A DNA stretch of 28,595 bases from Propionibacteriaceae bacterium. GTDB lineage: Bacteria; Actinomycetota; Actinomycetes; Propionibacteriales; Propionibacteriaceae. The translations under genes were made by a program, and so were the position numbers. Shown in pieces: positions 22,973 to 28,595 of this stretch (position 1 is its first letter; each line of letters opens with the position of its first letter). The notes under the pieces were generated by a model. It searched no databases, had not been told where the DNA came from, and saw only the letters and a program-made list of their open reading frames with translations. The stretch spans positions 1 through 28,595 of the forward strand of contig JAIRVA010000182.1 of assembly GCA_031254155.1 (NCBI GenBank), given 5' to 3'.

Positions 22973-23977
22973 GTGTGCCGGGCTCAGTCCGTGAACTCAT
23001 CATTCGGCGCTCGGTCTGGACCGGGGGCGGTCCACGAAGGTTGGGGAAGGCGTCGCTACTCGCCGGAAACCGCCGAGATACTACAGAAGGTCTGGTTGGC
23101 CAGTGGGCAGATCTGTGGCAAGTACCTCGTGGCTGCCCTGCCCGGCTTGCTTGACGCGCTGGAGCGGCACCATGAACTACGGCTAGGCGAAGACGGATAC
23201 TCAGCCCAGGTCCGTACCGAGCTAACCTGGATGAGCGCTGCGACTGTCGACCGTTACTTGGCGGCCGCTCGTGCTGAGGCAGGTTGCCCTCGTCCGCCGC
23301 GCCAGCCTTGGCGTCACCATTCCTTTATGACCAGGATTGTCCAGGGAGAACAAGTGCAGGCAAAACCAGGCCTTCTCGTCGTTAGTATGAGGTCGGATGT
23401 GGGCCCGGACGGGCGGGCGTACTGGACCTTTCAAGCGATTGACCTCTATTGTGGTTGGGTGTCGACCGCATCGGCGCAATGCCCCGCCGAGGTGATGCCT
23501 GCCGTCGTCAGGATGGTTGGTAGCTTCCCGTTTGACGTGACTCTACTTGAAATTAACGCCGACCCTCATCTTTCGCCCAATCCGGTAACCCAGGCGGCTG
23601 AGGCGGCCGGCGTGTCAATACGGTACGTGGCGGTCGCGTCTAGCCCGCTGGTCATGGACGGCGTTCCTCGCCTGCCTCACAACGCTCGTTACGACCACGT
23701 CATCATGGATGAGCTATGGCGGTATCGAGGTGAGCGTCGTAATCACTTTGTTCCCACAACGAGGTTCACTGGTTTGGAACTTCGAGGGGATGGCACTAGT
23801 CGCCGTAGTCACGACCTGCCGCGTACTCCTTTCGAACCCCTGCTTGATCCAGGTGTAATCACTGTATGCCAACAGGCGGCACTACGTGAGCATCATCGGA
23901 CACTCGATCCGGTCGATCTCACCCGTCACATTGAGGATCTGGAGAGTCGGCTGTTCGGCAAGGAGTCTTTTGCGTGA
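22973..23977 (+). CDS. Transposase-derived (DDE/rve-like) protein, apparently catalytically dead
   Basis: The 334-residue product is collinear with integrase-core transposases of actinobacterial insertion sequences. Residues 29-100 (YSPETAE, LERHHELRL, MSAATVDRYL) match their second DNA-binding region. The core begins PGLLVVSM, where those enzymes have PGFLEVD, so the first catalytic Asp is Ser138. The second motif DSDNGSEF has become NADPHLSPN, keeping only Asp197. The VEQKNW segment with the catalytic Glu seems deleted. The C-terminal RTPFEPLLDPGV motif remains. The N-terminal helix-turn-helix is missing. The GTG start has GAGGAG six bases upstream and lies 10 bases after the GH27 stop. Family comparison is from memory. 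It is either a domesticated DNA-binding protein or a decaying relic. Confidence 0.7.
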   Translation: MCRAQSVNSSFGARSGPGAVHEGWGRRRYSPETAEILQKVWLASGQICGKYLVAALPGLLDALERHHELRLGEDGYSAQVRTELTWMSAATVDRYLAAARAEAGCPRPPRQPWRHHSFMTRIVQGEQVQAKPGLLVVSMRSDVGPDGRAYWTFQAIDLYCGWVSTASAQCPAEVMPAVVRMVGSFPFDVTLLEINADPHLSPNPVTQAAEAAGVSIRYVAVASSPLVMDGVPRLPHNARYDHVIMDELWRYRGERRNHFVPTTRFTGLELRGDGTSRRSHDLPRTPFEPLLDPGVITVCQQAALREHHRTLDPVDLTRHIEDLESRLFGKESFA

Positions 23978-24196
23978 CACCCTCCCGATCCGCTCCGGGT
24001 CGACGAAGAAGGTGACGTCGAATGGCGGTGACAGTCGTTTTCTGGCAAGATAGGTCTGCGTATCTGTGTCGGGTGGCGCCCTCTATCTCCAGCTGGCATG
24101 GGTCCCCTCCGGACACCGGGTCAAAGGCCCCCACCTTCGCCCGGGCTCGGTTCACCGCCCACACCGGGCACATTCACAACAGGAGATAACACACTA
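23978..24196. other. Intergenic region upstream of rpsP
   Basis: This 219-base gap closes the island. It must hold the rpsP promoter, but no strong one is visible. GTGACA (24028-24033) with TAGGTC 17 bases on (24051-24056) is a weak candidate. The stretch TGACAGTCGTTTTCTGGCAA (from 24029) faintly resembles ends of the insertion-sequence family related to the preceding gene. No clear terminator for the island operon was found. AGGAG at 24181 is the rpsP ribosome-binding site. Confidence 0.4.
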
Positions 24197-24658
24197 GTGG
24201 CTGTCAAGATTCGCTTGAAGAGGCTTGGGAAGATTCGCGCGCCTCACTACCGTATCGTCGTCATGGACGCGCGCCAGAAGCGCGATGGCCGGGCGATCGA
24301 GGAGATCGGCATCTACCACCCGAAGAACGATCCGTCCGTGATCCAGGTCAACTCGGAGCGCGCGCAGTACTGGTTGGGCGTCGGCGCCCAGCCCACGGAG
24401 GCCGTCGTGGCGCTGTTCAAGCGCTCGGGCGACTGGCAGAAGTTCACCGGCGACGAGTCGCCCTCGGGGATCGAGCCCCAGAAGCCCAGGCCGGATCGTC
24501 TGGCGCGGTATAATGCGGCGGCCGAGTCCGCTCCGGAAGGCGGCGAGCCCGTCCGGGCACGGCGGACGACCGCGAAGCCAGCGGCCGAGGCGCCGGCCGA
24601 AAAGCCCGCCGAGGTGGAGCCCGAGGCCAAGGCCGACTCCGAAGAGACGAAGGACTGA
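24197..24658 (+). CDS. rpsP: 30S ribosomal protein S16
   Basis: Small-subunit ribosomal protein, 153 residues. The S16 domain (1-85) shows VKIRLKRLGKIRAPHYRIVV, DGRAIEEIGIYHP and the AQYWLGVGAQPT region. Residues after about 90 form an Ala/Pro/Glu-rich acidic tail, as in other actinobacterial S16 proteins. The GTG at 24197 begins the conserved domain and has AGGAG 11 bases upstream, a long spacing. It heads the rpsP-khpA-rimM-trmD operon, linking ribosome assembly and tRNA modification. Confidence 0.96.
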   Translation: MAVKIRLKRLGKIRAPHYRIVVMDARQKRDGRAIEEIGIYHPKNDPSVIQVNSERAQYWLGVGAQPTEAVVALFKRSGDWQKFTGDESPSGIEPQKPRPDRLARYNAAAESAPEGGEPVRARRTTAKPAAEAPAEKPAEVEPEAKADSEETKD

Positions 24659-24659
24659 C

Positions 24660-24920
24660 ATGTTGACCGATGCCTTGGAGCATTTGGTACGTGGCATCGT
24701 GGGGCACCCGGACGAGGTCCGGGTCCGCGACCTGGACTTCCGGCGCGGCCGGACCCTTGAGGTCCGCGTCAGCCCGGACGACATCGGCAAGGTGATCGGT
24801 CGGCAGGGCCGGACCGCGCAGGCGTTGCGGACGGTCGTGGGTGCGCTCGCCGGTCACGAGCACGTCCGGGTCGACTTCCTGGACGTTGACCGTCATCCGC
24901 CGAAGCCGCGGCGTTACTGA
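24660..24920 (+). CDS. khpA: KH-domain RNA-binding protein KhpA
   Basis: Small RNA chaperone-like protein, 86 residues, a single KH domain. The GxxG loop is in IGKVIGRQGRTAQALRTVV. It begins one base after the rpsP stop and precedes rimM, the standard position of the gene in Gram-positive bacteria. In other species KhpA pairs with KhpB and affects cell size and ribosome-related RNAs. Confidence 0.93.
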   Translation: MLTDALEHLVRGIVGHPDEVRVRDLDFRRGRTLEVRVSPDDIGKVIGRQGRTAQALRTVVGALAGHEHVRVDFLDVDRHPPKPRRY

Positions 24921-24940
24921 CGAGGCGACGCGCCGCCGCT

Positions 24941-25447
24941 ATGCCGCAGATTGATGTCACCGTGGGTACGCTGGGGCGCGCCCGCGGGTTGACCGGTGAG
25001 TTGTTCGTCGACCTCACGACTGACTCGCCGGCGGATCGCTTCCGGGCGGGTGCTGTGGTGTACGTGGGTACCCGCCCGCTGACCGTCACCGCCTTCCACC
25101 GCCAGGGTGACCGGGGGCTCGTCCGGTTCGACGGCATCGCCGACCGGACGGCCGCCGAACAGTTGACCGGCGCCGAGTTGACGGCCCTGGTTGATGACGA
25201 CGAGACCCCGGCTGACGAGGGCGAGTTCTACGACCATCAGCTCGTGGGGCTGGCGGTGGTGACGACCACCGGGGCGGTGGCGGGCCGGGTCAGCCGGGTC
25301 GAGCACCTGGGTTTCCAGGATCTGCTGGTGGTGAAAACCGCTGCGGACGAGCGCCTCGTACCGTTTGTCGGCGATCTGGTCCCCGAGGTGGACCTCGCCC
25401 AGGGCCGGATCGTCATCGCCGCCATTCCCGGCCTCCTGGAGGACTGA
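24941..25447 (+). CDS. rimM: Ribosome maturation factor RimM
   Basis: Assembly factor that binds S19 and the 30S head during 16S rRNA maturation, 168 residues. It has the N-terminal RimM barrel (VTVGTLGRARGLTGELFVDL) and a PRC-barrel domain from about residue 95 (EFYDHQLVGLAV, then LVPFVGDLVPEVDL). The ribosome-binding site is weak. The stop overlaps the trmD start by one base (TGATG). Confidence 0.95.
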   Translation: MPQIDVTVGTLGRARGLTGELFVDLTTDSPADRFRAGAVVYVGTRPLTVTAFHRQGDRGLVRFDGIADRTAAEQLTGAELTALVDDDETPADEGEFYDHQLVGLAVVTTTGAVAGRVSRVEHLGFQDLLVVKTAADERLVPFVGDLVPEVDLAQGRIVIAAIPGLLED

Positions 25448-26151
25448 TGAAACTCGACTACGTCACAATCTTCCCGGACTACTTCGCCCCGCTCACGCTG
25501 TCCCTGGTCGGCAAGGCGGCCCAGACCGGGCTGCTCGAGGTCCAGGTGCACGACCTGCGGCAGTGGGCCCACGACGTGCACCGCAGCGTCGATGACACCC
25601 CCTTCGGGGGCGGCGCCGGCATGGTGATGAAGCCGGAGCCCTGGGGCGAGGCCCTGGACGCGGTGCTCGGCGGGGAGACCCCGGCCTGCCTCGTCATCCC
25701 GACGCCCAGCGGCGCGTTGTTCAGCCAGCGGCAGGCGGAGGAATTGGCGGCGTACGACCGCCTCGTCTTCGCGTGCGGGCGGTACGAGGGGATCGACGCC
25801 CGCGTGCCGGAGTACGCCCGGACTCTCACGGAGGTCCGCGAACTGTCGCTCGGTGACTACGTCTTGAACGGGGGTGAGGTGGCCGCGCTGGCGATGACCG
25901 AGGCCATCGTCCGCCTCCTGCCCGGGGTCATCGGGAACCCGGAGTCGCTCACTGAGGAATCCCACTCCGAGTCGCTGCGTCACCGACTGGAGTACCCCGT
26001 CTACACCAAACCCGCGTCGTGGCGGGGCCGCGATGTACCCGAGATCCTGCTCTCCGGCCACCACGCGAAAATCGCCGAGTGGCGCCGCGAGCAGGCCGAG
26101 GCGCTCACCCGCGAGCGGCGGCCAGAGTTGTTGGCCCGAGCGGAAGACTGA
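25447..26151 (+). CDS. trmD: tRNA (guanine-37-N1)-methyltransferase
   Basis: Methylates G37 of tRNAs with G36 to prevent frameshifting, 234 residues, SPOUT fold. The deep trefoil knot is visible in IPTPSGALFSQ, FACGRYEGIDARV and LSLGDYVLNGGEVAALAMTE. PFGGGAGMVMKPEP is the usual N-terminal signature. Its 3' end overlaps the convergent kinase gene by 47 bases, so the two stop codons lie inside each other's coding sequence. Confidence 0.97.
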   Translation: MKLDYVTIFPDYFAPLTLSLVGKAAQTGLLEVQVHDLRQWAHDVHRSVDDTPFGGGAGMVMKPEPWGEALDAVLGGETPACLVIPTPSGALFSQRQAEELAAYDRLVFACGRYEGIDARVPEYARTLTEVRELSLGDYVLNGGEVAALAMTEAIVRLLPGVIGNPESLTEESHSESLRHRLEYPVYTKPASWRGRDVPEILLSGHHAKIAEWRREQAEALTRERRPELLARAED

Positions 26152-27505
26152 CCTCGGCCTCGAACAGGTCGCCGGTTGCCCGGATGGTGAGCTCGCCGTC
26201 CATCAGATCCAGGAGGCTCCGGGCGATGTACAACCCCAGCCCGCTGCCCTCCGACTGCCGGGCCCGGTCGCCGCGGATGAACTGCTCCATCAGGGCCTCG
26301 GCCGCCCCGTCGATGGGGGCCTCCGACGTGTTCTTGAGCGACAACGTCGCTCGGCCGCTCTGAACCCCGATGTCGGCGAAGACCCGCGTCCCCGTCAGGG
26401 CGTACTTGGCCGCGTTGCCGAACAGGTTTTCCAGGACGCGCCAGAGGTGCTGGCTGTCGGCCACCACCGGTATCGGCCCATCAGCCCCGCGGACGACCAG
26501 TGTGAGGCGCCGCGCCGCGAACAGGTCGTCGAACTCACCCGTGATCTGGCCCGTGATCTCCGTCAAGTCGAGCATGCTCGGCGTGACCGAAACGTTGCCG
26601 GTTGACGCCTTGGAAGCCTCCAGGAGGTCGGCGATGAGGGTCTTCAGCCGGGCGGACTTCCGGTCGAGCACGCTCACGTACTCCCGGAAATCGTCCCGCT
26701 CGACCGGCAGGGTCTTGAGCAGGTCGACGTAGTTGACGATGCTCGTGAGCGGGGTCCGGATGTCGTGGGAGACGTTGGTGATGAGCTCCACCTTGAACTG
26801 CTCGGCTTTGAGCCGCTCGGCCACCGCCTCGCCCATCCGGGCGGTCTGGACGACGAGGTACGAGGCGACCAACGTACACGCGACAAGTTCGACCACCGCG
26901 AAACCGAAGAGCGGGAAGCCGACGGCCGGTGGGTAACCGGGAGAGGTGAACAGGCGTGGGAAGACGAGGTAGACGACGACCAGCCCGCTGGCGAGCAGGA
27001 GCGCCAGCAGCCAGACGATCGGGTTGCGGGCACCCACCGTCCGGACGAGCCGGACCCAGACTAGAGTCTCCCCCAGTCGCTTGTCGCGTGCCCGCACGAT
27101 CAGTTCCACGAGGAGAGCCATGGTGAGACCGTACGCGGTGACGGCCAGCCCGGTGACGCCCAGTTGGCTGATCTGTGCGGGGACGGGCCAGGTCCGGAGC
27201 GCGAGGGTGATGACCTGTTTGACGACGATGACAGCGGCGAACACCAGGGGGGCCGCGAGCAGGGGGTCGACCCGTGACCAGGCGGGCGGAGTCACGTGGG
27301 CGTCGGTACGCCAGACGGACCAGACGACCAGGCCGACGCAGGCGGGCAGGAGGAGGAACGCCAGGGCCGGGGGTAGAACGAGAGGGCGGAGCCAGACGGT
27401 GTTGTAGAACAGCTCGGAGAGGGCGCTGACCACCGCAATCGCGGCGAAGAAACCCAGGATCAGGGCCCCGGCCCGGATGATGGCCAGCGTTGGGCGAGTG
27501 CTCAC
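26105..27505 (-). CDS. Sensor histidine kinase (VanS-like)
   Basis: Membrane-bound two-component kinase, 466 residues. About six hydrophobic segments occupy residues 10-220, so sensing may be within or near the membrane rather than by a large extracellular domain. The H-box NVSHDIRTPLTSIVNYVDLL has His247 as phospho-acceptor. Downstream lie the N-box ENLFGNAAKYAL and the G-box GSGLGLYIAR. The GTG start overlaps the regulator stop as GTGA. It probably phosphorylates that regulator in response to cell-wall stress, given the VanY-like gene in the operon. Confidence 0.92.
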   Translation of the reverse strand: MSTRPTLAIIRAGALILGFFAAIAVVSALSELFYNTVWLRPLVLPPALAFLLLPACVGLVVWSVWRTDAHVTPPAWSRVDPLLAAPLVFAAVIVVKQVITLALRTWPVPAQISQLGVTGLAVTAYGLTMALLVELIVRARDKRLGETLVWVRLVRTVGARNPIVWLLALLLASGLVVVYLVFPRLFTSPGYPPAVGFPLFGFAVVELVACTLVASYLVVQTARMGEAVAERLKAEQFKVELITNVSHDIRTPLTSIVNYVDLLKTLPVERDDFREYVSVLDRKSARLKTLIADLLEASKASTGNVSVTPSMLDLTEITGQITGEFDDLFAARRLTLVVRGADGPIPVVADSQHLWRVLENLFGNAAKYALTGTRVFADIGVQSGRATLSLKNTSEAPIDGAAEALMEQFIRGDRARQSEGSGLGLYIARSLLDLMDGELTIRATGDLFEAEVSLPLGPTTLAAARG

Positions 27506-28224
27506 TTTCGCCGCCCCACCTTGTAGCCCAGCCCGTAGACGACCTTCAGGTAGCGGGGGTTCTTCGGGTCCGCTTCGATCTTCTCGCGGATGTGGCGGAC
27601 GTGGACGGAGACGGTCTTCGCCACGTCGAACGCCGGCCGGTCCCAGACGGCCTCGTAGATCTGGGCCGACGTCAGCAGGGCGTCCAAGTTACGCATGAGC
27701 AACTCGAGGATGGCGTACTCCAGCGCGGTCAGCTGGACCTCGTCGCCGTCGACCGTCACCCGTTTGCTCTCGGTGTCGAGGGCGAGCCCGCCCGTCTGGA
27801 GGGTGGTACCGTCGGCTGACCCGGTGGTCTCGGCCAGCCCGCTGAAGCGGGTGTACCGCCGGAGCGCCGCCTTGACGCGGGCCAGTAACTCGACGGGGTT
27901 GAACGGCTTCGTGATGTAGTCGTCCCCGCCCATGGTGAGGCCGAGGATGCGGTCGGTGTCTTCGGCCTTCGCGGAGAGGAACAGGATCGGGACGTGGCTG
28001 GTCTCGCGGAGCCGGACGGCCGTCTGGATCCCGTCCAGGCGGGGCATCATGACATCGAGAAGCACGAGATGAACGGTCTCGCGCGCGGTCACCTGCAGCG
28101 CTTCCAGGCCGTCCCGCGCTGTGAGGACGCGGTAGCCGGCCTGGGTGAGATAGATCGTGAGCGCGGCCCCGATGTCTGCGTCATCGTCGCAGACGAGCAC
28201 CGTGTGTTCACCAGGTGGTGACAA
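27502..28224 (-). CDS. OmpR-family response regulator (VanR-like)
   Basis: Two-component transcription factor, 240 residues. The receiver has acidic residues 13-15, phospho-acceptor Asp57 in LVLLDVMMP and Lys106 in TKPFNP. A winged helix follows from about 140 (LTALEYAILELLMRN, VSVHVRHIREKIE, VYGLGYKVG). The start is a TTG at 28224: GGGAGG lies five bases before it, and the next in-frame GTG would cut into the first strand. It overlaps the VanY-like gene by 17 bases and the kinase by four. Confidence 0.93.
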   Translation of the reverse strand: MSPPGEHTVLVCDDDADIGAALTIYLTQAGYRVLTARDGLEALQVTARETVHLVLLDVMMPRLDGIQTAVRLRETSHVPILFLSAKAEDTDRILGLTMGGDDYITKPFNPVELLARVKAALRRYTRFSGLAETTGSADGTTLQTGGLALDTESKRVTVDGDEVQLTALEYAILELLMRNLDALLTSAQIYEAVWDRPAFDVAKTVSVHVRHIREKIEADPKNPRYLKVVYGLGYKVGRRK

Positions 28225-28595
28225 TGTAGCCTCCCGTGTTGTCGGCGGAGACGGTGGTACGGTCGCCCGCTGGGGGAGCGTCGTCCCGCTCGTACCTCAC
28301 CTTATATGCAGTCCCGTCCACCGTGGTCTCGTACCCTCCCCATTGGTGCAGGAAGTCGATGTACTCTTCGAGCGTGAGGCCGTGCGCATGGCAGTACGAG
28401 GCGTGCGGCTGGCCGACGTACCGGAAGTGCCAGGGCTCGTACGCGATCCCGGTCACCGACTCCTTGCCCGCCGGGTAGCGCAGGATCAGGCCGAACCGCC
28501 AGGCGTTCGCTGCCAGCCAGCGACCCTCGGGCGAGGCGGCCAGGTCGGTCTGACTGATACCCGTCGCCATGATGTCGGCGGCGAGCCCGGTCTCG
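28208..28595 (-). CDS. D-alanyl-D-alanine carboxypeptidase, VanY-like (partial)
   Basis: The C-terminal part of a zinc peptidase of family M15B, cut by the window edge; the 5' end lies beyond 28595. The frame is open through the edge, where it reads TGLAADIMATG, the expected continuation of the SEHQTGLA-type zinc motif. Catalytic and zinc residues are visible in YEPWHFRYVG (Glu and His). The enzyme would trim the terminal D-Ala of peptidoglycan stems. It is the first visible gene of an operon with a response regulator and kinase. No vanH/A/X genes are visible, so glycopeptide resistance cannot be claimed. Confidence 0.88.
   Translation of the reverse strand, partial: ETGLAADIMATGISQTDLAASPEGRWLAANAWRFGLILRYPAGKESVTGIAYEPWHFRYVGQPHASYCHAHGLTLEEYIDFLHQWGGYETTVDGTAYKVRYERDDAPPAGDRTTVSADNTGGYIVTTW

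Noticed and set aside
22963..24060. Complete insertion sequence
   Set aside because: No left terminal repeat fits in the 10 bases after GH27, the N-terminal domain is missing, and the right end shows only a faint resemblance to a terminal repeat.

Overview
High-GC, gene-dense DNA from an actinobacterium (Actinomycetota). The evidence is the GC-rich third positions, GTG and TTG starts, a leaderless-looking start, a tRNA without encoded CCA, and a housekeeping block (ffh, amidohydrolase ... rpsP, KH protein, rimM, trmD) in the order known from mycobacteria and relatives. I cannot name the genus.

Layout. (1) 36-3250, minus strand: marR-like repressor, DHA2-family drug exporter and holA (DNA polymerase III delta) in one run, with a palindrome over the marR -10 box. 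(2) 3391-5064: a GH13 alpha-glucosidase. (3) 5054-7484, minus: tRNA-Lys(UUU), a metallophosphoesterase whose ATG lies one base after the tRNA, a glyoxalase-II-like hydrolase and a ketopantoate-reductase-like enzyme. (4) 7544-9587, minus: an FMN riboswitch heading ribX-ribY-like genes (riboflavin ABC uptake without an ATPase gene), then purU upstream. (5) 10477-13133, plus: ffh and an amidohydrolase. (6) 13079-23977: an alpha-galactoside utilisation island with visibly lower GC. It holds a secreted GH27 enzyme with a C-terminal CBM35-like domain and a GH36 enzyme (both minus), a divergent ROK regulator, a CUT1 sugar ABC transporter (binding protein and two permeases), a cytosolic GH27 enzyme, and a transposase-derived protein that seems to have lost its catalytic residues. 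(7) 24197-26151: rpsP, KH RNA-binding protein, rimM, trmD. (8) 26105-28595, minus: VanY-like carboxypeptidase (cut by the window edge), VanR-like response regulator and VanS-like kinase.

How the parts fit. The island sits inside the conserved ffh...trmD neighbourhood. Its left edge holds an unannotated 53-codon tail of a DUF4143-type ATPase gene, cut off exactly where an array of four 23-nt degenerate tandem repeats begins. Its right edge holds the transposase-derived gene. The inferred pathway is: secreted GH27 trims or binds galactosylated polysaccharide, the CUT1 transporter imports oligosaccharides using an ATPase encoded elsewhere, and GH36 and cytosolic GH27 release galactose. The ROK protein most likely controls both arms from a palindromic operator between two divergent promoters at 17372-17447.

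The features most worth a second look are the transposase-derived gene locked into the sugar operon, the repeat array and gene remnant at the island junction, the tRNA/mRNA abutment at 7411-7413, and the riboswitch-controlled ribXY pair.
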